The notes below the pieces were generated by a model. It searched no databases. It saw only the letters and a list, made by a program, of their open reading frames with translations, and was not told the origin of the DNA. A DNA stretch of 64,000 bases from Hydrococcus rivularis NIES-593 (lineage in GTDB: Bacteria; Cyanobacteriota; Cyanobacteriia; Cyanobacteriales; Microcystaceae), in NCBI RefSeq assembly GCF_001904635.1, contig NZ_MRCB01000016.1, positions 9,790-73,789 of the forward strand. The letters are read 5' to 3'. Shown piece by piece: positions 38,548-48,340 of the stretch. Each line of letters opens with the position of its first letter. Positions within the stretch are counted from its first letter, which is position 1. Position numbers and translations under genes: made by a program.

Positions 38548-38699
38548 CGCTTGCTCAATCTCCTCAGCTCATTTCGTGTCATCTGCAAACTTTGTTCTTC
38601 TGGTCCCGGACGGTATTGCAACCAAGCAAACAGCGCTGCCGTACCAAGAAAAATTAGGGTAATAATTGCCACCAGTTGAAGCATGATACTGTAACGCAT
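38544..38699 (-). CDS. 51-residue single-span membrane protein
   Basis: This small gene begins at the ATG at 38699 and encodes 51 residues: a short polar N-terminus (MRYSIM), one membrane helix (about 7-27, [20 protein letters not shown]) and a charged cytoplasmic tail ([13 protein letters not shown]). Its stop TGA overlaps the ATG of the GH100 gene (ATGA, 38544-38547), so the pair is translationally coupled. A small protein of this sort could anchor or regulate the invertase, but no homology is recognised. The tight overlap supports that it is translated. Confidence 0.7.
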   Translation of the reverse strand: MRYSIMLQLVAIITLIFLGTAALFAWLQYRPGPEEQSLQMTRNELRRLSKR

Positions 38700-38803
38700 A
38701 ACAAGATTTTGGATCAAAGGATAGATTTGTCAGCGATCGCTACAAGTTTTAGATTTTGGATTAGAAGTTAGACGAGGTTTTAGTGTTTTATAAATCTCAA
38801 CGA

Positions 38804-39850
38804 TCATTTTCCCTGCATTTCTTTAAGATCGAATAAACTAATCAACACTCCAGCAAGCGGAATTGATAGGAAAACCCCCACCAATCCGGCGACTCTAGCT
38901 CCTACTAATAGAGCAAAGAACATAAAGACTGGATTCATATTAATCGAGCCTTGCATAATGCGAGGCATCAGTAAATTCTCCTCGACTTGTTGTAGCAAAA
39001 TGCAACCGACTAATACTTGAAGAGAGAGCCAAATTCCTTGAGGCAATACAATTATAGAAACTAGGCTAATTCCAATCGTAGCTCCGATACCGGGAATGAG
39101 ATCGAATACGCCCGCGATCGCGGCTAATAGCAATGCATAGGGCAAGTCTATGATGATAAATACAATATATACGGAAACTCCAAAAAAAATTGATAATAGC
39201 AAACGTCCCCAAAAAAAGCCCAAAAAGTTATACTGGATTGCCTCAGTTAATTCGTGACGAATGCGATCGGGAAAAGCTTTGAGTACAAAATTCCAAACTC
39301 GCTTGCCATCTAACAACATGAAAAAAGCCACAACGGCAATAAGAATCAGATCGATTAGATTAGATACTAAACCATGAAGAGTGGCTAAACCCACTCCAAT
39401 TCCTGCCGTTGCCTGCTCTCGTACTTGTGCTTCAATCGCCTCAAAATCTACTTGAAAATTCCAATTATTCAGCGTCTCTTGTATTCTTTCTAATAAGGAA
39501 ATAATAAACTCAAGAAATTGAGGAGCTTGGTTCAGTAGTTGTTCTGCCTGAGAAAGAATCGCAAAACCAATAGTAGCAATTAATCCTGCTAAAATCAGCA
39601 AACTCAGTAAAAAAACTAGAAGAACTGATATGCTGCGCGGTAAAAAACGAGAAATCCACTGTACTGGATAATTGAGTAGAAAAGCGACAATGGCAGCAAA
39701 AATAAAAATAACAATGACTGTTTTAAAATAAGATAAAACTTGGATAATAGCCCAACCAAAAGCAAAGATCAACAAATAGCGAATTAACTTGGAATTATTC
39801 AATTGCTTCCAAAAGTTTTCCCGAAAATTTTTTAAATTTGGTTCGTTCAC
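38804..39850 (-). CDS. AI-2E family transporter
   Basis: This is a 348-residue membrane protein of the AI-2E (PerM) family. About eight helices are arranged as an N-terminal set (about 20-105), a soluble stretch (about 110-165) and a C-terminal set (about 165-340) with the IAGVFDLIPGIGATIG motif that marks the family. The name comes from AI-2 export, but members are also Na+/H+-linked or of unknown substrate, so function stays open. It begins the leftward run that continues with the small membrane protein and invertase, about 105 bases on. A second family member is at 47309. Confidence 0.87.
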   Translation of the reverse strand: MNEPNLKNFRENFWKQLNNSKLIRYLLIFAFGWAIIQVLSYFKTVIVIFIFAAIVAFLLNYPVQWISRFLPRSISVLLVFLLSLLILAGLIATIGFAILSQAEQLLNQAPQFLEFIISLLERIQETLNNWNFQVDFEAIEAQVREQATAGIGVGLATLHGLVSNLIDLILIAVVAFFMLLDGKRVWNFVLKAFPDRIRHELTEAIQYNFLGFFWGRLLLSIFFGVSVYIVFIIIDLPYALLLAAIAGVFDLIPGIGATIGISLVSIIVLPQGIWLSLQVLVGCILLQQVEENLLMPRIMQGSINMNPVFMFFALLVGARVAGLVGVFLSIPLAGVLISLFDLKEMQGK

Positions 39851-40053
39851 AAAGTACTAACAGCAAACTTAAACAGCTATTTTTAAGTTTTAATCTTATC
39901 AGATTACTAGCTCAACTTTATCTATCAATAGAAAGAAAAGTCATTTTTCTTCAATTTCGGATTAGTTGCTATAGAAGAATAATTTTGTTGTTATGAAATC
40001 GCGCACCAAACTATCCCTCTATCAGCAACGAGTTTCATGAAATTTCTTCTATC

Positions 40054-40683
40054 TTAAAGAAGATTGGCAGGAGGATTTTCGGGAACCACCCACAAGTAAA
40101 TCGTTCTACCACCTATCTGTTCGGTGCGTTCTGGTTTCCATTCACCCATATCGAAGGCGTGAGAAACAATGCGGGTACCCGGTTTGAGTTCTTGAAGCAA
40201 TCTGGGTCGAAGTTTCACGTTAAGTTCGGGAAGCAGATAAAGCGTTACGATCGTCGCCTCGCTGAAGTCTGCCTGGAAAAGGTCTTGTTGCCGGAACTGG
40301 ACTTTGTCAGTTACACCGGCTTCTTTAGCGTTTTCGTTTGCTTCTTGGATGCGTTGTGGGTTAATATCAATGCCAATGCCGCGCGTGCCATATTTTTGTG
40401 CCGCCGCGATCGGAATTCGTCCGTCGCCGCTACCAAGGTCGTAAAGAACATCATCACCCGTCACATTTGCCAGTTCGAGCATCCCTTCTACGACTTCGGG
40501 AGGCGTTGGCACGTAAACCACATCGGGTTCGCGTCCTGGGGCTTGAGTGTCAGGTGCAGCTGGCTGGGTTTGAGCATTCGATGGAGCTTCAGCAAACTCC
40601 CGTTGTTGAGTGCATCCGACAAAAAAGAAGCTACCGAGACTAGCGCCAATGAGCAATAATTTTATACTACGTGGTAACTGCAT
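40054..40683 (-). CDS. Lipoprotein-anchored class I methyltransferase
   Basis: This 209-residue protein starts with a lipoprotein signal (hydrophobic core, then FVGC with Cys24 as lipid site), followed by a Pro/Ala/Gln-rich linker (about 30-55) and a Rossmann-type SAM-dependent methyltransferase domain. Motif I is DVLYDLGSGDGRIPIAAA. The acidic end of strand 2 is IGIDINP, and the motif IV region includes ATIVTLYLLPEL. A methyltransferase on the periplasmic side of the membrane is unusual, because SAM is cytosolic, so either the signal is not used for export or the enzyme has another substrate. This family occurs in cyanobacteria; the substrate is unknown. Confidence 0.75.
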   Translation of the reverse strand: MQLPRSIKLLLIGASLGSFFFVGCTQQREFAEAPSNAQTQPAAPDTQAPGREPDVVYVPTPPEVVEGMLELANVTGDDVLYDLGSGDGRIPIAAAQKYGTRGIGIDINPQRIQEANENAKEAGVTDKVQFRQQDLFQADFSEATIVTLYLLPELNVKLRPRLLQELKPGTRIVSHAFDMGEWKPERTEQIGGRTIYLWVVPENPPANLL

Positions 40684-40713
40684 ATTACACTTCTCCGAAT
40701 AAAATAATGCGGG

Positions 40714-42081
40714 TTAAGAGCGAGACTGGGATCGCCCAGACCATAGCAACAGCGGAACGCCAGCGATCGCAACTGCCACGCCAATCAGCGCTCCGACATT
40801 AGTGAGAGTAAGGCTCGAATAAAGCAAATAACCGCAGATAAGGCAAAAAAGAATTGGCGTTAGCGGATAGAAGGGAACTCGAAACGGTCGCATTACCTGC
40901 GGTTCGCGGATGCGCAATACCAGCAACGACGCGGTTGTGAGCAGGAAAAAGAACCAAAAGGTGGGGGCTGTGTATTCCACCATCGTCTCAAAGCCGTTGC
41001 GCGTAAAAGTTCCTAGCAAGACTAGCGCTAGGGAGATCGCTCCCTGCACTAGCAAAGCATTCGTTGGCGTACTGCTGCGCGGTTGCCAGCGTCCGAGAAA
41101 GGTAAATAGCCAAAAATCTCTTCCCAAAGCGTAATTCGTGCGAGCGCCCGTGATAATGGTGGCATTGAGCGAGCCTAATGCAGAAATCGCAACCAGGAAG
41201 CTGATAAATACAACACCCGGTCTGTTGAGGACGCGACTCATTAAATCGGCGGCAACGGCTTCTGAATCTGCCATCCCTGCCAGACTTAACCCTCGGATAT
41301 AAGCCAAATTGATTAAGAGATATATCGTTGTAATAATGCCGATACTCCAAAAGAGCGATCGCGCTAAGTTACGCTTGACATCGCGTACCTCCGCCGAAAT
41401 ATAGGCGGCTTCGTTCCAGCCGCCGTAAGATAGCAGCACGAAAATCATAGCCAGCCCAAAATCTCTCTGAGATGGGGGTTCGATAGGTGCAGCAGCACCA
41501 GAAGGAACGGCAAAAGCCAAACCGACGACGACGATTAACAGCAAGCCCAAGACTTTGGCAATCGTTAGCCAATTTTGCGTCCATTTCCCCTGTTGAGTGC
41601 CAATTAGATTGAGTCCGGTCAAAATGGCTACGACAAGCGCCCCGTAAAGCGAGGCAGAATAATTCCCCAAGCGCAACAGTTGCGAAGCATAATCTCCAAA
41701 CACGAAGGCTAAAAGCGCGATCGAACCAGTTTGAAGAACCGTCATCCGCGTCCAAGCAAACAGGAAAGCAATCTTGTTGCCAAAGGCACGCATCAGGTAA
41801 TAGTAATTCCCGCCTGCATGGGGATAGGTCGTTGCCAATTCTGCATAGCATAGAGCGCCTATGAGCGAGATTCCACCGCCCAACAACCAAGTTAGCAATG
41901 CTATTTGGGCAGTTTCTGTGTTCGCTGCAACCAGTGCTGGCGTCTCGAAAATGCCCGCACCAATGACGATCCCGACAATGATAGCAATGGCATCCGCGAA
42001 AGAAATTGCCCTTTTGGGTGTTGTTATCTCAGAAATAGCCGACGTGCGGTCGGCTATGCTATCGTTTCTAAGTTTGCTCAC
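40714..42081 (-). CDS. Amino-acid permease (APC superfamily)
   Basis: This is a 455-residue transporter with about 12 membrane helices. The N-terminal GIVIGAGIFETPALVA unwound-helix motif (GxGIF) marks the APC family of amino-acid/polyamine antiporters and permeases. Conserved later features are the FAWTRMTVLQTGSIALL helix and NEAAYISAEVRDVKRN. The substrate could be an amino acid or polyamine. It is transcribed leftward, upstream of the methyltransferase with about 30 bases between, so the two may be co-transcribed. The start lies at the ATG at 42081. Confidence 0.9.
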   Translation of the reverse strand: MSKLRNDSIADRTSAISEITTPKRAISFADAIAIIVGIVIGAGIFETPALVAANTETAQIALLTWLLGGGISLIGALCYAELATTYPHAGGNYYYLMRAFGNKIAFLFAWTRMTVLQTGSIALLAFVFGDYASQLLRLGNYSASLYGALVVAILTGLNLIGTQQGKWTQNWLTIAKVLGLLLIVVVGLAFAVPSGAAAPIEPPSQRDFGLAMIFVLLSYGGWNEAAYISAEVRDVKRNLARSLFWSIGIITTIYLLINLAYIRGLSLAGMADSEAVAADLMSRVLNRPGVVFISFLVAISALGSLNATIITGARTNYALGRDFWLFTFLGRWQPRSSTPTNALLVQGAISLALVLLGTFTRNGFETMVEYTAPTFWFFFLLTTASLLVLRIREPQVMRPFRVPFYPLTPILFCLICGYLLYSSLTLTNVGALIGVAVAIAGVPLLLWSGRSQSRS

Positions 42082-42173
42082 TTTGTCCCCATGCGAGTCG
42101 AGTTACGGAGCGTAAAAGCTATAAACGGTAAAAAACTTAAGAAGATTGCGATCGCGCAATCTTTAAATAAAGT

Positions 42174-42587
42174 TTACCGTCTTGGTTTTGCAGGTTCGGG
42201 ACGATCGCGGTTAGGTCTTCCTGCCCAAGGCGGCGGACCGTCGGCAGGACGGATTTCAATTGTAGAACCGTCAGCGCGGGTAATCGAAAAAGCGTCAAAC
42301 TCGCCACTTTTCTTGCTCATTTCACCAGTCACGGTTACCCGCTCGCCAGGTTGGATGTCGATCTCGCGCCACCAGCGCGGTCCGGCATCGACAATGATTT
42401 CTCCGCTCCCGTCGTCGAGAACGAAATCATTGCCAACAACCGACCTAACTTCACCCGATATGGCGATGCCGCGGGAACGCTGTTGTAGCTCTTCAATTCG
42501 GGTAGTTTGCGCCTCTACAAAGGTTGGAATTGTCAGTGCAGAAATTGAGGCTAGTGCGATCGAAGCTACAAAAATTTTCTGATTCAT
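42174..42587 (-). CDS. Secreted OB-fold protein
   Basis: This is a 137-residue protein with a signal peptide (about 1-26, VEA cleavage). The mature domain (about 40-115) has the beta-strand layout of the bacterial OB-fold group (ISGEVRSVVGNDFVLDDGSGE, then GERVTVTGEMSKKSGEFDAF). The tail is short, basic and Pro/Arg-rich (PNRDRPEPAKPRR). OB-fold periplasmic proteins of this size are usually small-molecule or ion binding, but no ligand can be assigned. Transcribed alone, divergent from the UspA gene; the promoter region between them is 243 bases. Confidence 0.75.
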   Translation of the reverse strand: MNQKIFVASIALASISALTIPTFVEAQTTRIEELQQRSRGIAISGEVRSVVGNDFVLDDGSGEIIVDAGPRWWREIDIQPGERVTVTGEMSKKSGEFDAFSITRADGSTIEIRPADGPPPWAGRPNRDRPEPAKPRR

Positions 42588-42804
42588 AGATAATTAACCT
42601 CTTAAGTTTATTATTTCCAGTTTTGGAGATAAAAATGACTAGAAAATGACAACGACAGTTGAAACAGAAGAAAGCTAATTATCTTCTTATAATTTTTGTA
42701 GAACCTAAGAAAGTCAACAATGCGATCGGATTTCCCCTTCACTAAGTTAGAGGAAGCGCCGCCATCAAAAACGTAGTATCCCTAACCGACGACCTAAGCG
42801 AGGT

Positions 42805-42842
42805 CATTCTTATGTTTAACAAACATTCTTATGTTTAACAAA
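42805..42842 (+). repeat. 19-bp tandem duplication over the uspA start
   Basis: CATTCTTATGTTTAACAAA occurs at 42805-42823 and again at 42824-42842, head to tail. The second copy contains the uspA ATG (42831). The first copy contains an out-of-frame ATG at 42812 opening an eight-codon frame that ends at 42838, overlapping the true start codon. This is a recent duplication that creates a potential upstream open reading frame. Confidence 0.9.
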
Positions 42843-43352
42843 ATTTTAGTTGCCTTAGATTGTTCTGAAACTAGCAAGCGCGCGTTTGATAAAGCATTAG
42901 CGCTAGCCGAGGTGACTAATGCTTCCTTGCTGCTACTGCATGTCTTATCTCCAACTGATAAAGAGTATCCAGCTCCTGTTGATGAAGGCATGTATTCAAG
43001 CACGCGTAGGTTAGCGTGGAAATACTATATTCATAAGTGGGAAGAGTTTGTGCAAAAGAGATTTAATTGTTTGCGATCGCTGGCCGAGCGGGCAAATAAG
43101 CTTGGTATATCAGCCGAAGTAGCCCAAACTTTGGGCAATCCCGGTCGAATTATTTGTGAAGTAGCGCGAAATTGGCAAGCCGATTTGATTGTCGTTGGTC
43201 GTCGAGGTCGCAGAGGACTCCGCGAACTCTTACTAGGCAGTACTAGCAATTATGTCATTCATCATGCTTACTGTTCGATTTTGATGGTTCAAGGACAGGT
43301 CGAACCAACTGTCGATCCTTGTCAGGAAACCACCTTAGCCGCCGTAATGTGA
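42831..43352 (+). CDS. Universal stress protein UspA family
   Basis: This is a 173-residue cytosolic protein. The N-terminal strand [22 protein letters not shown] and the late ATP-type loop [22 protein letters not shown] (G-x2-G-x9-G(S/T)) are the UspA signature, so it likely binds ATP. A short insertion about residues 43-75 ([13 protein letters not shown]) is longer than in minimal UspA. Stress-regulated functions are known for the family, not proven here. It is followed after only one base (TTG at 43354) or 16 bases (ATG at 43369) by the UPF0182 gene, so they are co-transcribed. Its start is inside the 19-bp duplication. Confidence 0.92.
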   Translation: MFNKILVALDCSETSKRAFDKALALAEVTNASLLLLHVLSPTDKEYPAPVDEGMYSSTRRLAWKYYIHKWEEFVQKRFNCLRSLAERANKLGISAEVAQTLGNPGRIICEVARNWQADLIVVGRRGRRGLRELLLGSTSNYVIHHAYCSILMVQGQVEPTVDPCQETTLAAVM

Positions 43353-43368
43353 ATTGAGCGAGAATTTC

Positions 43369-46320
43369 ATGCTCTGGAAACGCAGCTTTCGATTAGTCGC
43401 GCTACTCCTGGGATTATGGTTGGGCTTGGATTTAGCATGCAGCCTGGGGGCAGAAATTTTTTGGTTTGGGGAAGTCGATTATCTGCCAGTTTATTTACTC
43501 AGGCTGATAACCAAAAGCGTATTATGGATAGCCGTATTTGGCGTAACGGCTAGCTACCTGCTAGTCAACCTTTCCCTAGCACAACGGCTCAAGTATTCAA
43601 ACCCACCGATGAGCGATTTCCAAAGGGATCGCGCCAAACAACAGCAGCGGGAATGGGAGAAATATTCCTCCCGAAAAACGCGCCACACCCAAAAACCTAT
43701 AAGGTTATACTGGCTGCTTCCCCTGTTGCTCAGTTTTGGGATGCTAATTGGGTTAATGTTGCTTCACTATGGTCGAATTGTTTTCAGTTACTGGTATCCC
43801 GATCCTCAACTGGCGCATGTCACCGCGATCGTTCCCGCCCGACTTCGACCCGAAACTATTTGGCAGCTTGGGAACCAATTAAGTTCTCAGGGTTGGTATC
43901 TCGTAGCGATCGCGGGGTTGGCGATCGCCATACTTATCTATCCTCGTTTCTTGCTCTATGCGATCGCGGTGGTACTGAGTCTACTGCTGGGATCGATCTT
44001 ATCCGAACATTGGGATAAAGTCTTGCAATATTTTCGCCCGACACCTTTTGGGGCTAGCGAGGCTGTCTTTGGTAAAGACATCAGCTTTTATGTATTTACT
44101 TTGCCCGTATGGGAATTGCTCGAACTTTGGCTAACGGGATTAACGTTGTATGGGTTCGTTGCCGTCCTCTTGGTTTATCTATTATCGGGAGATAGTCTCA
44201 GTCAAGGGCGCTTTCCTGGGTTTTCAAAGGAGCAACAACGCCATCTATACGGAGTGGGCGGCTGTTTGATGCTAGTCATTGCCTTCGGCTTTTGGCTCAG
44301 TCGCTACGAATTGCTCTATTCAGCGCGAGGCGTATCCTATGGCGCTAGCTATACCGACGTGACGGCACAACTGCCAGCCAATACGCTCCTGAGTATTCTA
44401 GCGCTAGCGATCGCACTTAACCAGCTTTGGTACGCGCTCTTTTCTGTGCGAGGGGCTTCTAGCCGCAGGTTAATCTTCCACGAACTGGGGATTTACCTAG
44501 TACTGGCGATCGTCATTGGCGCAGCCCTACCCACTGCCGTGCAATATTTGGTTGTCCAACCCAACGAATTAGAACGAGAGCAACCCTATATCGAGCGCAC
44601 CATTGCCCTGACCCGACAAGCCTTCGCTCTCAACAATATCGATGCCCAAAGTTTCGATCCCCAAGGACAACTCACCCAAGCGGATCTAAAAGCCAACGAC
44701 CTAACGATCCGCAATATTCGCCTTTGGGATCAGCGACCGCTTCTAGAAACCAACCGACAACTACAACAAATCCGCCTCTACTACCGTTTCCCAGATGCCG
44801 ATATCGATCGCTATAGCTTTGCTAGCGAGAAACCAGAGAACAAAAAGACCGAACAGCGACAGGTTCTGATCGCCGCACGGGAACTAGACTATAGCGCCGT
44901 GCCCCAGCAGGCTCAAACCTGGGTAAACCGTCACCTCATCTATACCCACGGTTATGGCTTTACCCTCTCTCCGGTGAATACGGTCGCTCCTGGCGGGTTG
45001 CCCGAATATTTTGTTAAGGATATCGGCGTAGGCGAGCAGGGTTCGCTGACGGTTTCTAGCGAGGCAGTGCGCGACGCAATTCCGATTGGCAAACCTCGAA
45101 TTTACTACGGTCAGATTACTAACAACTATGTAATGACCGGAACCAGCGTCAGAGAGCTAGACTATCCCAGCGGCAGCGAAAATGTCTACAATACTTACGA
45201 CGGTCGCGGTGGAATTAACATTGGCTCTCTATGGCGGAGATTGCTGTTTGCCAAATATCTAAATGACTGGCGAATGGTGGTTACACCCGAATTTCGACCG
45301 GAAACGAAAGTTTTGTTCCGGCGCAATATCAACCAACGCATTCGCGCGATCGCGCCTTTTCTTCGGTACGATCGCGACCCTTATTTAGTCGCCGCCGATC
45401 CGCAGCAGCCAAAAACCGAACCGCAAAGCTATCTTTATTGGATCGTCGATGCCTATACGACCAGCGATCGCTACCCCTATTCCGATCCTGTCAGCGAAGG
45501 CATCAACTACATTCGCAACTCGGTCAAAGTAGTCATCGATGCCTACCATGGTTCCGTTGACTTCTACATTGCCGATTCCAGCGATCCGATTATTACCACC
45601 TGGTCGAAGATTTTCCCCAATCTGTTCAAACCGCTCGATGCCATGCCAGCTAGCCTCCGCCGCCACATTCGCTATCCCGTCGATTTCTTCAAGATTCAAT
45701 CTGAGGAATTGATGACCTACCACATGACCGATCCCCAGGTTTTCTACAACCGGGAGGATCAGTGGCAGATTCCCACTGAAGTCTACGGCGATAAACCTCA
45801 GTTGGTCGAGCCATATTACTTAATTACCAGTTTGCCAACCGTTCCTTTTGAAGAATTTATTTTGCTTCTCCCCTATACCCCCCGGCAACGAACGAATTTA
45901 ATTGCTTGGCTGGCAGCGCGTTCCGATGGCGAAAACTACGGTAGATTATTGCTGTACATCTTTCCCAAGCAGCGGCTAGTTTATGGACCAGAACAAATCG
46001 AGGCTCGGATTAACCAAGATCCAGTCATTTCCCAACAAATTTCCCTCTGGAATCGCCAAGGGTCTAGAACCATTCAGGGCAACCTTTTGATAATTCCGAT
46101 CGAGCAATCCCTGCTGTATGTAGAACCGCTCTATCTGGAAGCCACTCAGAATAGCTTACCAACGCTAGTCAGGGTAATCGTCGCCTACGAAAACCGCATC
46201 GTCATGGCACAAACCCTCGAACAGTCGTTACAAGCGATTTTTGAGGAAGAAGAAACCCCAGAGCCGATTATCCGTCCGGTAGAGGAGCCAGCACAGGGGA
46301 GTCCGCCTACGCTCCCATAA
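43369..46320 (+). CDS. UPF0182 family membrane protein
   Basis: This is a large protein of about 983 residues. About seven hydrophobic helices lie in residues 5-385 (among them [14 protein letters not shown] near the start and [17 protein letters not shown] near 125). The rest (about 395-983) is a soluble domain with the family landmarks NEL(E/D)[17 protein letters not shown] and YVEPLYLEA near the end. The family has no known function. I choose the ATG at 43369; a TTG at 43354, immediately after the UspA stop, is an alternative. Co-transcription with uspA suggests stress-linked expression, which is inference. The C-terminus is acidic and Pro-rich. Confidence 0.85.
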   Translation: MLWKRSFRLVALLLGLWLGLDLACSLGAEIFWFGEVDYLPVYLLRLITKSVLWIAVFGVTASYLLVNLSLAQRLKYSNPPMSDFQRDRAKQQQREWEKYSSRKTRHTQKPIRLYWLLPLLLSFGMLIGLMLLHYGRIVFSYWYPDPQLAHVTAIVPARLRPETIWQLGNQLSSQGWYLVAIAGLAIAILIYPRFLLYAIAVVLSLLLGSILSEHWDKVLQYFRPTPFGASEAVFGKDISFYVFTLPVWELLELWLTGLTLYGFVAVLLVYLLSGDSLSQGRFPGFSKEQQRHLYGVGGCLMLVIAFGFWLSRYELLYSARGVSYGASYTDVTAQLPANTLLSILALAIALNQLWYALFSVRGASSRRLIFHELGIYLVLAIVIGAALPTAVQYLVVQPNELEREQPYIERTIALTRQAFALNNIDAQSFDPQGQLTQADLKANDLTIRNIRLWDQRPLLETNRQLQQIRLYYRFPDADIDRYSFASEKPENKKTEQRQVLIAARELDYSAVPQQAQTWVNRHLIYTHGYGFTLSPVNTVAPGGLPEYFVKDIGVGEQGSLTVSSEAVRDAIPIGKPRIYYGQITNNYVMTGTSVRELDYPSGSENVYNTYDGRGGINIGSLWRRLLFAKYLNDWRMVVTPEFRPETKVLFRRNINQRIRAIAPFLRYDRDPYLVAADPQQPKTEPQSYLYWIVDAYTTSDRYPYSDPVSEGINYIRNSVKVVIDAYHGSVDFYIADSSDPIITTWSKIFPNLFKPLDAMPASLRRHIRYPVDFFKIQSEELMTYHMTDPQVFYNREDQWQIPTEVYGDKPQLVEPYYLITSLPTVPFEEFILLLPYTPRQRTNLIAWLAARSDGENYGRLLLYIFPKQRLVYGPEQIEARINQDPVISQQISLWNRQGSRTIQGNLLIIPIEQSLLYVEPLYLEATQNSLPTLVRVIVAYENRIVMAQTLEQSLQAIFEEEETPEPIIRPVEEPAQGSPPTLP

Positions 46321-46325
46321 GGAGC

Positions 46326-46413
46326 TAATACCATCGCCCTCACCCCCAACTCCTCTCCCTATTTGGGAGAGGGGAGAAGAATGTCGATCGCGAAAACCTG
46401 AAAATTGGTATAA
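46326..46413 (+). repeat. Dispersed inverted-repeat element, copy 4 (short)
   Basis: It begins TAATACCATCGCCCTCAC and ends CGAAAACCTG AAAATTGGTATAA, the same termini as 26554-26672 but lacking the internal TTTCATTCATTAATGAC block, so it is an internal deletion derivative. It starts 5 bases after the UPF0182 stop. Confidence 0.75.
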
Positions 46414-46526
46414 TCTATGAGTTATCGGCGATCGCTCGATTGATTTTGCGCCATGCTCTAGATAGAGGCAAATAAATACTTTTGTTACAAACTAGCAGCT
46501 AAAAATATGTCTAGTCGGCCAGAATC

Positions 46527-47240
46527 TTAAAACGATCTTTTCTCACCCCTAGAGGAAAACAATCCCAATATCGGACCGAGAATTGCCCCGAAAACGAAAC
46601 CGCCCGCGTGCGCCCAATAGGCAATTCCGCCACCTTCCATGCCGATGTTAGCAGGTGCTTGTAAGCTGGCAACGCCATAGAGAGCTTGCTGCACAAACCA
46701 AAAACCGAGAAAGAACACGGCGGGAATTCTAAGGGTAGTCAGAAAGAAACCTAGCGGAACCAGCGTTAGGATTTGCGCTTTAGGAAATCGGATAATATAT
46801 GCTCCCAGAACTCCCGCGATCGCGCCGCTAGCACCGATGGCAGGAACGCCCGATTGCATCGAGAAAAACCATTGAGTTAGAGCCGCTAACACGCCGCACG
46901 TCAGATAAAAAATAAAATATTTAATGCGACCGAGCTGGTCTTCAATATTATTGCCAAATACCCACAAAAACAACATATTGCCAGCAATATGTAAAAAACC
47001 GCCGTGCAGAAACTGGGAGGTCACTAGCGTTAGCGATTGCGAGACAATCCGATCTGGATCGCCGCTACTCAAGCTTGCTGTTAATTCTTTTGGGACAACA
47101 CCGTAAGTATAGAAAAACTGCTCTAGTTGTTGGGGAGATAAACTGAGTTCGTGCAAAAACACAAAAACATTGATGCCAATCAATGTATAGGTGAGATAGG
47201 GAGTAATTCTAGTCGGATTATTGTCGTGCAGGGGAACCAC
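46527..47240 (-). CDS. Rhomboid family intramembrane serine protease
   Basis: This is a 237-residue integral membrane protease. The catalytic dyad is intact: Ser138 in GASGAIAG (136-143) and His211 in WAHAGGFVFG. The oxyanion region HIAGNMLFLWVFG (H84, N88) is also present. About six to seven helices are visible. Rhomboids cut single-span substrates in the bilayer; the natural substrate in cyanobacteria is not known. The gene is single, leftward, 285 bases from the end of UPF0182 (convergent), with 68 bases before the AI-2E gene upstream on the same strand. Confidence 0.93.
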   Translation of the reverse strand: MVPLHDNNPTRITPYLTYTLIGINVFVFLHELSLSPQQLEQFFYTYGVVPKELTASLSSGDPDRIVSQSLTLVTSQFLHGGFLHIAGNMLFLWVFGNNIEDQLGRIKYFIFYLTCGVLAALTQWFFSMQSGVPAIGASGAIAGVLGAYIIRFPKAQILTLVPLGFFLTTLRIPAVFFLGFWFVQQALYGVASLQAPANIGMEGGGIAYWAHAGGFVFGAILGPILGLFSSRGEKRSF

Positions 47241-47308
47241 GATGATTTTTCCTCTCGATTAAAAGTTGTCAAAAAAATAATTTGAAAGAAATTAGCACGT
47301 TCCAGCTT

Positions 47309-48340
47309 TTATGAAGGAGCGTGTCGCCACTTATCCAGAACATCTTTAAACAATACTTCCTCTAGCCAAATCTTAGCGACTACCGTCAGCGGTAGCGCCA
47401 TCAACAGACCCAAAACTCCGAAAAAGCTAGCAAAGATGATTTGAGCGGTTAGGGTAATGGCAGGTAAGAGCGACACTTGTTTTGCCATAATTGCAGGCGT
47501 TAACCAATAACTTTCAAGATTTTGAATGACGATATAGACAATTAAAACAGCAACGGCTTTCCAGGGAGAATCGAGTAGCGCGATCGCGATGGGAAACACG
47601 GCACTCAAGGTAGGACCGATATTAGGAATCAAATCGAGCAATCCGGCTAAAATTGCGTGAGCGAGGGCAAGCGGCACTTGTAAAATCCACAAACTCATCC
47701 CGCTCATTAAGGCAACAAAACCCATTTGCATTAAAATCCCAATCGTCCAATTCCCTAAAGCGACTTCGCAATGAGAAATAATTTCGTTAGCTCGCTGGCG
47801 ATAGAACGAGGGAAATAACCGGATAAATAAGTTCCGGTATGGCTGGGGATTTATTAGTAACATAAGGCTTAAAACGAGAACTAGGACTAGCTGCAAAATA
47901 ACGTTAACCGACGCCGAAAAAAAGTCAAAAGTTTGCGCCAATAATTGAGTCACATAGGGCTGAAGCTGTTGTATTATCGTGCTGAGATCGGGGAGGTTGC
48001 GAAAATCTTGTTCGGCTAAGCGAGCTTGTAACCACTGAATTCCTGCCTGAATTTGTACAAAAACTTGTGGTAGCAATTCGAGCAGTTGTTGAATCTGTTC
48101 GACAAAAGCTGGCACGATTAGCCATAAAAAAATAATCAAAAGTACGAATAAGATGGCAAGGCTCAAAAATATGGCTACGGCGCGCCGTTTAACCCATCGC
48201 TGGAGTTGTTTCACTAGCTGATTGATGGCAATTGCTAATACCACGGCTGTAAAAAAAAGCAGCAGCAATTGCCGCATTTCCCAAAGGATATAGAGCGAGA
48301 GAATTAAAGCTATTAAGCCAAGCGATCGACCTAAATTCAC
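47309..48340 (-). CDS. AI-2E family transporter (second copy)
   Basis: This 343-residue protein has the same architecture as the one at 38804, with about eight helices and the family motif LLDLIPNIGPTLSAVFPIAI near residue 240. Sequence between the two is clearly different beyond family motifs, so they are old paralogues rather than a recent duplication. It lies upstream of the rhomboid gene with 68 bases between on the same strand and could be co-transcribed. Function remains open as for other members. Confidence 0.87.
   Translation of the reverse strand: MNLGRSLGLIALILSLYILWEMRQLLLLFFTAVVLAIAINQLVKQLQRWVKRRAVAIFLSLAILFVLLIIFLWLIVPAFVEQIQQLLELLPQVFVQIQAGIQWLQARLAEQDFRNLPDLSTIIQQLQPYVTQLLAQTFDFFSASVNVILQLVLVLVLSLMLLINPQPYRNLFIRLFPSFYRQRANEIISHCEVALGNWTIGILMQMGFVALMSGMSLWILQVPLALAHAILAGLLDLIPNIGPTLSAVFPIAIALLDSPWKAVAVLIVYIVIQNLESYWLTPAIMAKQVSLLPAITLTAQIIFASFFGVLGLLMALPLTVVAKIWLEEVLFKDVLDKWRHAPS

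Noticed and set aside
38804-48340. Recent segmental duplication of the two AI-2E genes
   Set aside because: The proteins share family motifs only and the neighbours differ, so they are old paralogues.
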